Assembly (NCBI GenBank): GCA_020633655.1
Contig: JACKDF010000016.1
Span: 1 to 40,239, forward strand
Length of the DNA stretch: 40,239 nucleotides
Source of the DNA: Deferribacteres bacterium
GTDB taxonomy: Bacteria > Zhuqueibacterota > Zhuqueibacteria > Zhuqueibacterales > Geothermadaptataceae
Direction of reading: 5' to 3'
The notes below the pieces were generated by a model. That model was not told the DNA's origin. It was given only the letters and a program-made list of their open reading frames with translations, and ran no database searches. How positions within the stretch are numbered: the stretch's first letter is position 1; each line of letters begins with the position of its first letter. Made by a program: the position numbers and the translations under genes. Shown here one piece after another: positions 26,479-35,033 of this stretch.

Positions 26479-27843
26479 TTATAAATTATATTTACTGATT
26501 TTATAACGCATATTTCGAACGCTGATATCCAGCTGTTTCGCAGCTTCTGATTTATTGCCTCTCGCTTTGCGAATCGCATCTTCAAGAATAAGCCGCTCGG
26601 CATATTCAATTTTATCGCGAAAGGTTTCGCCGGCATTATATATGGCCTCAAGACCTTCCTGTGAACCAGCTTTTCGCATTTTGACAAAAATGGGCAGGTG
26701 TTCAGGCAGAACTTTATCGCCTTCTCCTAAAACCACCGCATTTTCCATGGCATTTTCCAATTCGCGCACATTGCCCGGCCAGTGGTATTCCATACAAATA
26801 TCCAGCACATCGGAGTGCACGGATAAAGAACCACGTTTGTTCGCTTTTGCGTATTTTCGAATGAAATGATCGACAAGTAAAGGAATGTCTTCCTTTCGCT
26901 TGCGCAGAGGAGGGAGATTGATTGGAATTACATTTAAACGATAAAAAAGATCTTCCCGAAAACGTCCGTCTTCTAGCGCTTCTTCCAGGTCACGGTTTGT
27001 CGCCGCGATCACGCGCGTATCTACAGAAATTGAACTCGTTCCACCAAGCCGTGAAATTTCTCTTTCCTGTAGAACCCGTAACAATTTAGTCTGCACACTA
27101 TTGGAAATTTCACCGATCTCATCTAAAAAGATAGTCCCTTTGTTCGCCAGCTCAAAGCGCCCGATTTTTTGTCCCACAGCCCCGGTGAAAGCACCTTTTT
27201 CATAGCCAAAAAGCTCGCTTTCCAACAGCGTTTCCGGAAAACTGGCACAACTCACTTCGATAAGGCTATTTTTTGCCCGAGGGCTATTGTAATGGATTGC
27301 CCTGGCGACGAGTTCCTTCCCTGTTCCGCTTTCCCCACGAATCAAAATCGTTGACTCACTGCGAGCTACTTTGACGATGGTTTGAAAAACATCCTGCATG
27401 ACTTTGCTGCTGCCTATGATATTTTCAAACCGGTAAACCCCTTGCAACCGCTGTTTTAATTCTTCATTTTCGCGCTCAAGTTCAAAATCTGACACCGCTT
27501 TTTTCAAAATAATAAACAACTCATCGAGATCGAGCGGTTTTGTCAGATATTCATAGACGCCGCTTTTCATTGCTTCAACAGCGTCTTTAATCGAATTGTA
27601 AGCCGTCATGATGATGGTTTTCATATCCTGAGCGTGGAACTGCGACTTGATAAACAAATCCATTCCCGTCATGTCCGGCATACGCAAATCCGTCAGCAAA
27701 ATATCGAATTGCTGTCGCGACAAGAGCCGCAATGCTTCCTCCCCACTTTCAGCACCAACAGCTTCAAATCCTTCCTGACGCAATATTTCCACCAAACCAG
27801 TCAGGGTATTCCGGTCATCCTCAGCTATGAGAACACGAATCAT
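26479..27843 (-). CDS. Sigma-54-dependent response regulator (NtrC family)
   Basis: 454-residue two-component activator. Receiver domain 1-118, with the acidic pair E8/D9, phospho-acceptor D52 (LLTDLRMP), T80 and K102. AAA+ domain about 140-370: Walker A GESGTGKE at 170-177; the sigma-54 contact loop GAFTGA at 217-222; Walker B region FLDEIGEIS at 239-247; and the arginine-rich GRFREDLFYRL. Fis-type DNA-binding helix-turn-helix at about 430-452 (NKSEAAKQLDISVRNMRYKISKY). The ATG at 27843 follows GGGA; a TTG one codon earlier is possible. No histidine kinase gene lies in the window, so its partner is unknown. It lies upstream of an operon with a sigma-54 promoter, and 57 bases after the serA-like gene. 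Confidence 0.96.
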   Translation of the reverse strand: MIRVLIAEDDRNTLTGLVEILRQEGFEAVGAESGEEALRLLSRQQFDILLTDLRMPDMTGMDLFIKSQFHAQDMKTIIMTAYNSIKDAVEAMKSGVYEYLTKPLDLDELFIILKKAVSDFELERENEELKQRLQGVYRFENIIGSSKVMQDVFQTIVKVARSESTILIRGESGTGKELVARAIHYNSPRAKNSLIEVSCASFPETLLESELFGYEKGAFTGAVGQKIGRFELANKGTIFLDEIGEISNSVQTKLLRVLQEREISRLGGTSSISVDTRVIAATNRDLEEALEDGRFREDLFYRLNVIPINLPPLRKRKEDIPLLVDHFIRKYAKANKRGSLSVHSDVLDICMEYHWPGNVRELENAMENAVVLGEGDKVLPEHLPIFVKMRKAGSQEGLEAIYNAGETFRDKIEYAERLILEDAIRKARGNKSEAAKQLDISVRNMRYKISKYNL

Positions 27844-27900
27844 CAATTTTTCCCGTTTTACACGTAGAATTAATCAGTAGATTGACGGAATTCAACCGAA

Positions 27901-28863
27901 CTAACTCAACTCTTTCAAATTAACCACCGAACTACCAGTTCGTTGCGTTAAAAATTCAGCAATGACCTCAACAACTTCTGTTGCCACTTTATCCTGTGCT
28001 TCAAAACTCGATGCCCCCAGGTGCGGAACATGGAGCACGCCTGGTTTATTTAATAGAGCAAATTCTGCTGCAGGAGGTTCTGTGGGATAAACATCCAAAG
28101 CAACTCCAGCTATCTTTCCGGACGCCAGCGCATGGGCCGTAGCCACATCCTCGACGAGATTTCCACGAGCAGCATTAATTATACGAACGCCATCCTTCAT
28201 TTTAGCGATGGTTTCGCTATTAATAATTCCCTTGGTTTCCGCTGTCGCAGGCAAATGCAGCGAAATGAAATCTGCTGCAGGCCAAAGCGCATCCAACGAA
28301 ACATGCTGCACATTGGCTTTTTGAAATACATCTTCCGGAAGATACGGATCATAGGCCAGAACTTTCATTCCGAATGCCTGCGCCCGCTTTGCAACTTCAC
28401 GGCCGATACGACCAAAGCCAAGCAATCCCAATGTTTTGCCATAGAGCTCAACACCACGAAATGATTTGCGGTCCCACTCACCCTGGCTCAGCGACCGGTA
28501 ACCCGTTGCGATGTGCCGGGCTAAGGCCAGCATAAGACCAAATGTCAACTCAGCTGTAGCAATCGTATTTGCACCGGGCGTATTCGCAACGGCGACATTT
28601 TTTGCAGTTGCGGCAGAAACGTCAATATTATCAATGCCGACACCACCACGGACGACAAGCTTCAACTTTCCCGGATTTTCCAATACTGTGGCAGTTATTT
28701 TTGACGCACTGCGTATGGCGATGGCATCGTATTCACCAATAGCTTTTGCAAGTTCCGTTTCAGCCAATGTATCTCCCGCGACCGCATCAAAACCTTTATC
28801 ACGCAGCAGGCTTACGGCTTCTTCGGCTATATTATCAGTAATATAGATTTTGTATTTACTCAT
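27901..28863 (-). CDS. serA: D-3-phosphoglycerate dehydrogenase-like (short form, no ACT domain)
   Basis: 320-residue D-isomer-specific 2-hydroxyacid dehydrogenase, NAD-dependent. The Rossmann loop GFGRIG is at 149-154. Catalytic R233 (AARGNLV), E262 (PTEPP) and H281 (VPHLGAS) are all present. RGGVGIDNID at 72-81 and NTPGANTIATAEL at 94-106 are typical of phosphoglycerate dehydrogenases. The C-terminal ACT/ASB regulatory domains of long SerA are absent, so it is unlikely to be inhibited by serine through ACT. The start at 28863 is set by AAGGGTG just upstream; the frame extends 23 codons further without a ribosome-binding site. Only four bases separate it from the aminotransferase stop. Together they would supply two steps of serine synthesis. 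A glyoxylate or other hydroxyacid reductase is the alternative. Confidence 0.85.
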   Translation of the reverse strand: MSKYKIYITDNIAEEAVSLLRDKGFDAVAGDTLAETELAKAIGEYDAIAIRSASKITATVLENPGKLKLVVRGGVGIDNIDVSAATAKNVAVANTPGANTIATAELTFGLMLALARHIATGYRSLSQGEWDRKSFRGVELYGKTLGLLGFGRIGREVAKRAQAFGMKVLAYDPYLPEDVFQKANVQHVSLDALWPAADFISLHLPATAETKGIINSETIAKMKDGVRIINAARGNLVEDVATAHALASGKIAGVALDVYPTEPPAAEFALLNKPGVLHVPHLGASSFEAQDKVATEVVEVIAEFLTQRTGSSVVNLKELS

Positions 28864-28867
28864 GTTT

Positions 28868-30028
28868 TCACCCTTGTCCTGCTGTTTTTTCGGTGAATTC
28901 CATATAGAATTTCTGCACGTTATGAGCTGCAATTCCCGGTTCGAGGGCCCACCCTATATCACGAAAAGCTAATTCCATCGCCGTGACGAAGGACATCATA
29001 TCGAGTTGGTCGTAATGCCCCATATGGGACACGCGAAAAATCTTGCCTTTGAGAAATTCCTGTCCGCCGGCTACCGTTACGTTATAATTGTCTCGTAATA
29101 TTTTTACGAACTTCTGTCCGTCAACACCTTCGGGTACTTTGACTGCCGTTAGTGCGTGACTCGGATTTTTCGAAAAAATTTCCAATCCCGCTACTGTCAA
29201 ACCATTCCGCATGGCATAAGAAAGCGCGGCATATTTTTGCCAATAATGCTCATGCCCTTTGGCGAGAAATGTTTTCAATGACTCATTTAGGCCGATGAGC
29301 AGCATTGTTGCGGGGGTAAATGGGGTAGTTTGGCCGTGCAAGGATTTGCGTGCTTTTTTAAAATTAAAATAGTATTTCGGCAAATCACTGCTATCAGCAC
29401 GCTGCCATGCACGTTCACTCACGGCAACAAATGCAAGTCCTGGTGGAATCATCGCCCCTTTTTGCGATCCTGCGACGACCACATCAAGATCCCATTCATC
29501 CATAAAAAAAGGCAAAACACCAACCGAAGTAACCCCGTCAATTATGGTAATCGCATCGCTGTTTTCACGCACAACTTTTGCGATACCCTGTATATCAAAA
29601 GCAGTTCCGGTTGAAGTTTCACTGTGTGTGAACATCACTGCTTTGGCATCCTTATGTTGCATAAGCACTGTTTTAAACTCTTCAGGACTAATACTTTCAC
29701 CCCAGACAATTTCAACCGGGATCACCTCAAGACCATAGGCGCGTGCAATCTCACCCCACCGCTGGCCGAATTTCCCACCTTCAATGGTAATAACTTTATC
29801 ACCGCGGCTTAAAAAATTTATAACTGCCCCTTCCATGCCACCGCTACCGGAGGAGGTCAATGTTAAAACATCATAGTTTGTTTTGAAAAATTTGCGCAGC
29901 ATATCCGAAGTTTCTGCAAAAAATTCTTTAAACTGCGAACTTCGATGGTGAACCATATTTTGCGCCATTGCATGAACAACTTCATCCGATATTTGGGTTG
30001 GGCCGGGAGTAAATAGTCGTGGACGCAT
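28868..30028 (-). CDS. Class V aminotransferase (alanine-glyoxylate / serine-pyruvate / phosphoserine type)
   Basis: 386-residue PLP enzyme of the class V aminotransferases. It begins MRPRLFTPGPTQIS, the usual start of alanine-glyoxylate and serine-pyruvate aminotransferases. SSGSGGMEG at 59-67 is the phosphate-binding segment, D164 (IIDGVTSVG) contacts the PLP ring nitrogen and K190 (AGSQKGAM) is the Schiff-base lysine. The start at 30028 has GGAG eight bases upstream; an extended frame adds 44 codons without support. It is coupled to the short serA-like gene, and no SerC of the standard kind is seen here. It therefore probably acts as the phosphoserine or serine transaminase of that pathway, but a glyoxylate-using role cannot be excluded. 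It begins one base after the engB stop. Confidence 0.87.
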   Translation of the reverse strand: MRPRLFTPGPTQISDEVVHAMAQNMVHHRSSQFKEFFAETSDMLRKFFKTNYDVLTLTSSGSGGMEGAVINFLSRGDKVITIEGGKFGQRWGEIARAYGLEVIPVEIVWGESISPEEFKTVLMQHKDAKAVMFTHSETSTGTAFDIQGIAKVVRENSDAITIIDGVTSVGVLPFFMDEWDLDVVVAGSQKGAMIPPGLAFVAVSERAWQRADSSDLPKYYFNFKKARKSLHGQTTPFTPATMLLIGLNESLKTFLAKGHEHYWQKYAALSYAMRNGLTVAGLEIFSKNPSHALTAVKVPEGVDGQKFVKILRDNYNVTVAGGQEFLKGKIFRVSHMGHYDQLDMMSFVTAMELAFRDIGWALEPGIAAHNVQKFYMEFTEKTAGQG

Positions 30029-30029
30029 T

Positions 30030-30617
30030 TTATAACTCCAATAATGTTGAAAGACTTTGCCAGATTTCCTTTTTACCCTGTCCATTTGCTGAAGAGCTAA
30101 AAAGTGGACCATGAACAGGAAACTGTTCAATTTTTTGCAATATGAGCTGCTGCGACTCATTGAACTGTTTTCTGTTCAGTTTATCCGTTTTTGTTGCAAT
30201 GACAAGACAGGGAATTTCTAAACTTGCAACCCATGAAATAAGTTCGATATCCGAATTCATGGGCCCATGACGGCTATCAATCAGGCTGACCACGGCGCGT
30301 AGTTGAGATGAATTTTGCATGTAAGATTCAATCAATTGGTGCCAGCGTTGTTTCTCTGCTTTAGCTACCTTCGCAAAACCAAACCCCGGGAGGTCAACAA
30401 AATAAAACGCATCATTTATACGGATATAATTCAACATGCGTGTTTTTCCGGGTGTATTGCTGGTGCGGGCAATATTTTTTCGTGTTAGAAGCATATTGAT
30501 CAAACTCGATTTTCCGACATTTGATCGCCCTGCAAAAGCAATTTCCGGTAATTGATCTTTTGGAATTTGTTCTACAGCTGAAAAACTACCAACAAAATCC
30601 GAATACTTTATCTTCAT
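30030..30617 (-). CDS. engB: Ribosome-biogenesis GTP-binding protein YihA/YsxC (EngB)
   Basis: 195-residue TRAFAC-class GTPase needed for assembly of the 50S ribosomal subunit. G1 GRSNVGKSSL is at 30-39, the G2-region Thr is in NTPGKT, G3 is DLPGFG, G4 is TKTDKL and G5 is SSANGQGK. Size and motif spacing are normal. I use the ATG at 30617; a TTG at 30632 overlaps the end of lon and would add five residues. The gene lies directly downstream of lon, the widespread lon-ysxC order, and the overlap with or close spacing from lon points to one transcript. Confidence 0.95.
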   Translation of the reverse strand: MKIKYSDFVGSFSAVEQIPKDQLPEIAFAGRSNVGKSSLINMLLTRKNIARTSNTPGKTRMLNYIRINDAFYFVDLPGFGFAKVAKAEKQRWHQLIESYMQNSSQLRAVVSLIDSRHGPMNSDIELISWVASLEIPCLVIATKTDKLNRKQFNESQQLILQKIEQFPVHGPLFSSSANGQGKKEIWQSLSTLLEL

Positions 30618-30624
30618 ATTTTTG

Positions 30625-32976
30625 TCAATCAATCAAGGCTTGTTCGAGTACTTCATCCATGTGAGAAACCTGGATAATTTTGATGCCCCGGCGCAACTCA
30701 GGAGGTAAGTCCTTCAGATCATTTTCATTTTCTTTGGGGATGAGTACTTTTTCGATGCCAAACCGTTGCGCTGCTAAAATTTTCTCATTAAGACCCCCGA
30801 TCGCTAAAACTTTACCGCGCAGGGTAATTTCGCCCGTCATTGCAATCGAACGATTTACTTTGCGTTTCGTTAGCGCTGAAACAACAGCAACAGCGATCGT
30901 GATTCCTGCGGATGGACCATCTTTGGGGATGGCGCCTTCGGGAAAGTGAATATGAATATCGCTGTCCTTCCAGAATTTCTGCTCAATTTTGAGTTCTTTA
31001 ATGCGGCTTCGAATATAACTCAAGGCTGCTTTTGCGGATTCTTTCATAACATCGCCAAGCTTGCCTGTGAGTGTGAAGTCACCTTTTCCCTGGACGATGT
31101 TCACTTCGATTTCCAAAACATCGCCGCCATATCGTGTCCATGCCAGGCCTGTCGCTTCACCGACTGTAGGCTGATCAAATCGCTTGCGATAGGTGAATTT
31201 ATTCAATCCGAGATATTTCTGAATGCTCCCCGGAGTGACGCGATAGGCTTTGCTTCTCCCATTGCTGCCGGCAATGTCTTTCGCAATTTTACGGCTAATT
31301 GAGCTTAAATTTCGTTCCAGTTCGCGCACGCCAGCTTCCCGTGTGTATTCGTGCATAATTTTTTGAATGGCCTGCCGCGAAAAGGTAATTTTCTTGTTTG
31401 TAAGCCCATGCGCTTCAAGAACTTTTGGTATAAGAAAATTTTCAGCAATTGCCAGCTTTTCAAATTCAAGATAACCGGGCAATTCAATAATTTCCATACG
31501 GTCCTGCAAGGGACGGGGGATTTGACCACGCACATTAGCGGTGGTGATGAACATCACATTAGATAAATCATAGTCCACTTCAAGGTAGTGGTCGTTAAAA
31601 TTTCTGTTTTGCTCAGGATCCAAAACTTCCAACAATGCTGACGCCGGATCACCACGAAAATCCTGGCTCATTTTATCGATTTCATCTAACAGGAATACTG
31701 GATTCACACTTTTGGCCTTTTTCATCGATTGAATAATGCGGCCAGGCATCGAGCCAATATACGTACGGCGGTGACCGCGAATTTCCGCTTCATCACGAAC
31801 CCCACCCAGAGAAATACGGACGAAGTTGCGTCCCATGGCACGGGCAATGGATTTTCCGAGGGAGGTTTTTCCGACCCCTGGCGGACCAACCAGGCACAGA
31901 ATCGGACCTTTTAATTTTTTCACCAGCTTTAAGACAGCCAGGTGTTCGACGATACGTTCTTTCGGTTTTTTAAGCCCGTAGTGATCTTCATCGAGCATTT
32001 GGACTGCTTTTTTCAAATCGAGGCGATCTCTTGTCTTTTTATCCCAGGGAACAGAAATCATCCAGTCAAGGTAGTTACGGATAACGGATGATTCCGGAGA
32101 GATCGGTGGCGATGATTTCAACTTATTCAATTCTTCAAGCGCTTTATTTTCAGCGTCTTCCGGCATGCCGGCCTTCGTGATTTTTTCATGCAGTTTTGCG
32201 AGTTCACCATCGCCACCCGGCTCATCACCGAGCTCTTCTTTGATTACGCGCATCTGTTCTTGCAAATAAAACTTTTTTTGAGACCATTGAATATTATCAC
32301 GAACTTTCTGATCGATTGATTGCTCTAATTTGAGAATTTCGCATTCTGAAGTCAGCAAGTCGAGCAAAAGTTCAAGCTGGGGAATAATTTCCATCTCCTC
32401 GAGAATTTGCTGCTTCGTCTGCACATCACGATGCACATAACAGGAGATATAGTGCGCGGCACGAGCCGGAGTTACGATTCCCTCGAGGGCAAGCAGTATT
32501 TCATCGGGTAATTTGGGATGGAGTTGCACATAATCTTTAAAAGCAGCAACTGTTTTTCGTGTCAACGCAAGAATATCCGGCGTTTCGATTTCTTCGTCTT
32601 CAACAAAATCGAGTTTCACTTCGAAATGATCGCTTACAGGAAGAAATCGCGTAATTTTTGCACGTATCACCCCTTCTATGAGCACTTTCATCAAACCATT
32701 CGGCAGTTTTAAAACTTGAATAATTCGCGCGACGACGCCGACACGATACAAGTCATCTTTCAGAGGCTCTTCAGCTTGCACATCTTTTTGAGCGGTTAGA
32801 AAGATAAATTTATCCAGCAACATGGCTTCTTGCACTGCGCGGAGTGAAGGTTCGCGACCGACGAGCAAGGGGAATATCATGTAAGGAAAGACGACCACTT
32901 CTTTTAAGGGCAAAACTGGTAAGCGACTATTTATAAGAAATTCTTCCCGATTTCGGAGGACAGTTTCCATGTTCAT
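30625..32976 (-). CDS. lon: ATP-dependent protease Lon (LonA)
   Basis: 783-residue LonA protease that degrades damaged and regulatory proteins in the cytoplasm. The N-terminal LON substrate-binding domain begins with LPVLPLKEVVVFPYMIFPL (19-37). A coiled-coil follows, with YLQEQMR- and IKEELGD-type segments around 240-260. The AAA+ domain has Walker A GPPGVGKTSLG near 364-374 and Walker B FLLDEIDKM. The C-terminal protease domain has the catalytic Ser in KDGPSAGITIA near 687 and the catalytic Lys in NEKILAA near 730, forming the Ser-Lys dyad. The start at 32976 is not fixed by a strong SD; the second Met two codons in is equally possible. 178 bases separate it from clpX, and no CIRCE element was seen there. 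Confidence 0.96.
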   Translation of the reverse strand: MNMETVLRNREEFLINSRLPVLPLKEVVVFPYMIFPLLVGREPSLRAVQEAMLLDKFIFLTAQKDVQAEEPLKDDLYRVGVVARIIQVLKLPNGLMKVLIEGVIRAKITRFLPVSDHFEVKLDFVEDEEIETPDILALTRKTVAAFKDYVQLHPKLPDEILLALEGIVTPARAAHYISCYVHRDVQTKQQILEEMEIIPQLELLLDLLTSECEILKLEQSIDQKVRDNIQWSQKKFYLQEQMRVIKEELGDEPGGDGELAKLHEKITKAGMPEDAENKALEELNKLKSSPPISPESSVIRNYLDWMISVPWDKKTRDRLDLKKAVQMLDEDHYGLKKPKERIVEHLAVLKLVKKLKGPILCLVGPPGVGKTSLGKSIARAMGRNFVRISLGGVRDEAEIRGHRRTYIGSMPGRIIQSMKKAKSVNPVFLLDEIDKMSQDFRGDPASALLEVLDPEQNRNFNDHYLEVDYDLSNVMFITTANVRGQIPRPLQDRMEIIELPGYLEFEKLAIAENFLIPKVLEAHGLTNKKITFSRQAIQKIMHEYTREAGVRELERNLSSISRKIAKDIAGSNGRSKAYRVTPGSIQKYLGLNKFTYRKRFDQPTVGEATGLAWTRYGGDVLEIEVNIVQGKGDFTLTGKLGDVMKESAKAALSYIRSRIKELKIEQKFWKDSDIHIHFPEGAIPKDGPSAGITIAVAVVSALTKRKVNRSIAMTGEITLRGKVLAIGGLNEKILAAQRFGIEKVLIPKENENDLKDLPPELRRGIKIIQVSHMDEVLEQALID

Positions 32977-33154
32977 CCATTTTGTCTATGTAATTGATCC
33001 AACCGGCGTGACAAGATGCAATTTCTGAATATCTTTCATCCCATTGCAGAACTGGCGTTTGAAAATTTGTGGTGCGAAGATAGTCAGGGAAAATCAGCAA
33101 TTGGTTTGATATGAAAATTCACGAAATGTGAACACAATTGCTATTTGAGCGGCA

Positions 33155-34399
33155 TCAGGCGGTTTTTTTTAATTCTTTCATTTTGTAGACGGGTTTTTTC
33201 CCGTGTAAAATAACATCGCTGGTAATCAGGCACGATTCCAGGCCACTTTTCGATGGAACATCGTACATGATTTCCATCATAATTCCTTCCAATACCGAGC
33301 GCAATGCACGGGCGCCTGTCCCGAACTTAACCGCCCTTTTAACAATGGCATCCAATGCAGAATCATCAAATTCAAGTTTTACCCCATCGAGTTCTAACAA
33401 ACGAATATATTGCTTGGTCAGAGCATTTTTAGGTTCCAAAAGAATTTGCAGCAGTGCTTCTTCAGAAAGTTTATCCAGAGAGGCAACAACAGGCATACGT
33501 CCGATAAGTTCCGGAATTAAACCATAATGCATTAAATCTTCCGGTTCAACGCGTGTAAAATTCGTCGTGTCCTGTTCGCTTTTCTTTTTTTCCTCGGTCT
33601 TGAATCCGAACATTTTTTTGTTCGTGCGTTCAGCAATGACATCATCCAGTCCGACGAATGCCCCTCCACAAATAAAGAGAATATTTTTTGTATTGATATT
33701 GATGAGATTTTGCTCAGGATGCTTACGTCCCCCCTTTGGCGGTACGGAAGCTGTTGTGCCTTCGAGCAGTTTTAACAGCGCCTGCTGCACACCTTCGCCA
33801 GAGACGTCGCGAGTAATACTGGGATTGCCGTCCTTACGGGCGATTTTATCAATCTCATCGATGTAGATTATGCCTTGCTCTGTGCGCTCAACATCGTAAT
33901 CCGATGCCTGCAACAACCGCACGATAATATTTTCTACGTCCTCGCCGACATAACCTGCTTCGGTCAAGGTCGTTGCATCCGCGATAGTAAATGGAACTTG
34001 CAGAAATCGTGCGAGTGTCTGGGCTAGAAGTGTCTTGCCGGTTCCCGTGGGTCCGATGAGCATAATATTGCTCTTTTCAAGCTCGACACTCTCGACTGCG
34101 GCATTATAATTAATTCGTTTATAGTGATTGTAAACAGCAACGGAAAGAGCGCGTTTGGCATCATCCTGTCCGATGACGTAGTTATCCAATTCGGCCTTGA
34201 TCTCACTGGGAACCGGGATGTTATCAATGAATGGTGTTGCGCGTTTTTTTCTATCTTCTTTGATGATATCGCCGGCATTTTTCACACATTCATTGCAGAT
34301 ATTTACATCCGGTCCAGTGACGATACACTCAACCTGATTGGAGTTTTTACCACAAAAACTGCAAATAAACAAACGATCTCTTTTTGTGCTATCAGACAT
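33155..34399 (-). CDS. clpX: ATP-dependent Clp protease ATP-binding subunit ClpX
   Basis: 414-residue AAA+ unfoldase that feeds substrates to ClpP. The N-terminal zinc-binding domain has C13, C16, C35 and C38. Walker A GPTGTGKT is at 116-123 and Walker B IYIDEIDKI follows. The VSGEGVQQALLKLLEG segment and sensor-2 GARALR are in their expected places. The ClpP-binding loop is read at FGFKTEEK, with FGF in place of the usual [LIV]GF tripeptide. I use the ATG at 34399; a TTG three codons earlier is directly after GGAAAT and so is poorly placed. The gene lies 17 bases after clpP, completing tig-clpP-clpX. Confidence 0.96.
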   Translation of the reverse strand: MSDSTKRDRLFICSFCGKNSNQVECIVTGPDVNICNECVKNAGDIIKEDRKKRATPFIDNIPVPSEIKAELDNYVIGQDDAKRALSVAVYNHYKRINYNAAVESVELEKSNIMLIGPTGTGKTLLAQTLARFLQVPFTIADATTLTEAGYVGEDVENIIVRLLQASDYDVERTEQGIIYIDEIDKIARKDGNPSITRDVSGEGVQQALLKLLEGTTASVPPKGGRKHPEQNLININTKNILFICGGAFVGLDDVIAERTNKKMFGFKTEEKKKSEQDTTNFTRVEPEDLMHYGLIPELIGRMPVVASLDKLSEEALLQILLEPKNALTKQYIRLLELDGVKLEFDDSALDAIVKRAVKFGTGARALRSVLEGIMMEIMYDVPSKSGLESCLITSDVILHGKKPVYKMKELKKTA

Positions 34400-34416
34400 A
34401 TATTTCAAATTTCCAA

Positions 34417-35001
34417 TTATGGATGTTTTTCTAGTACTTCATCAACTATGCCGTATTCTTTTGCTTCCTGCGCCGACATAAAATAATTTCTGTCCGTATC
34501 GACGATGATTTGATCAACACTTTTGCCTGTATGGGAAGCAAGAATTTCATTCAAACGGCCACGTAATGTAAGAATTTCTTTAGCTTGAATCTCAATATCA
34601 CTGGCCTGACCTTGCGCACCACCCATCGGTTGATGGATCATGATCCGTGAATGTGGCAATGCAAAGCGACGGCCTTTTTTCCCTGCAGCGAGCAGAACAG
34701 CGCCCATACTGGCAGCCTGGCCAATACAATAGGTTGTGATATCCGGTTTAACATATTGCATAGTATCATAAATCGCCAAACCTGCGGAAATATAGCCACC
34801 GGGAGAATTGATATACATGGCAATTTCTTTATCCGGATCTTCTGCCGCGAGAAAAATTAACTGAGCTATAATTAAACTGGCTACGGTGTCATCAACGGCG
34901 CTGCCGAGGAATACAATTCGTTCTTTTAAAAGTCGTGAAAAAATATCATAGGCGCGTTCGCCTCGTCCTGTTTGCTCGACAACATATGGCATGAATCCCA
35001 T
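34417..35001 (-). CDS. clpP: ATP-dependent Clp protease proteolytic subunit (catalytic Asp replaced by Asn)
   Basis: 194-residue ClpP. It starts with the propeptide-less MPYVVEQTGRGER. The catalytic Ser is S98 (GQAASMGAVL) and the catalytic His is H123 (RIMIHQPMGG). The third triad position, in the DTDR-x-x-F-M-S block, reads N172 (DTDRNYFMSAQEA); Escherichia and Bacillus ClpP have Asp there. The codon is AAT on the coding strand. A GAGGAG seven bases before the ATG at 35001 fixes the start. It lies between tig and clpX. The rest of the sequence, including the handle and the substrate-contact region, looks intact, so the enzyme is probably functional. Confidence 0.96.
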   Translation of the reverse strand: MGFMPYVVEQTGRGERAYDIFSRLLKERIVFLGSAVDDTVASLIIAQLIFLAAEDPDKEIAMYINSPGGYISAGLAIYDTMQYVKPDITTYCIGQAASMGAVLLAAGKKGRRFALPHSRIMIHQPMGGAQGQASDIEIQAKEILTLRGRLNEILASHTGKSVDQIIVDTDRNYFMSAQEAKEYGIVDEVLEKHP

Positions 35002-35033
35002 TTTCGCTCCTCGAAATTTTGTGAATGCTCGGA

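Noticed and set aside
32977..33154. Possible heat-shock element (CIRCE) upstream of lon
   Set aside because: No TTAGCACTC-N9-GAGTGCTAA or close variant was found in the 178-base gap.
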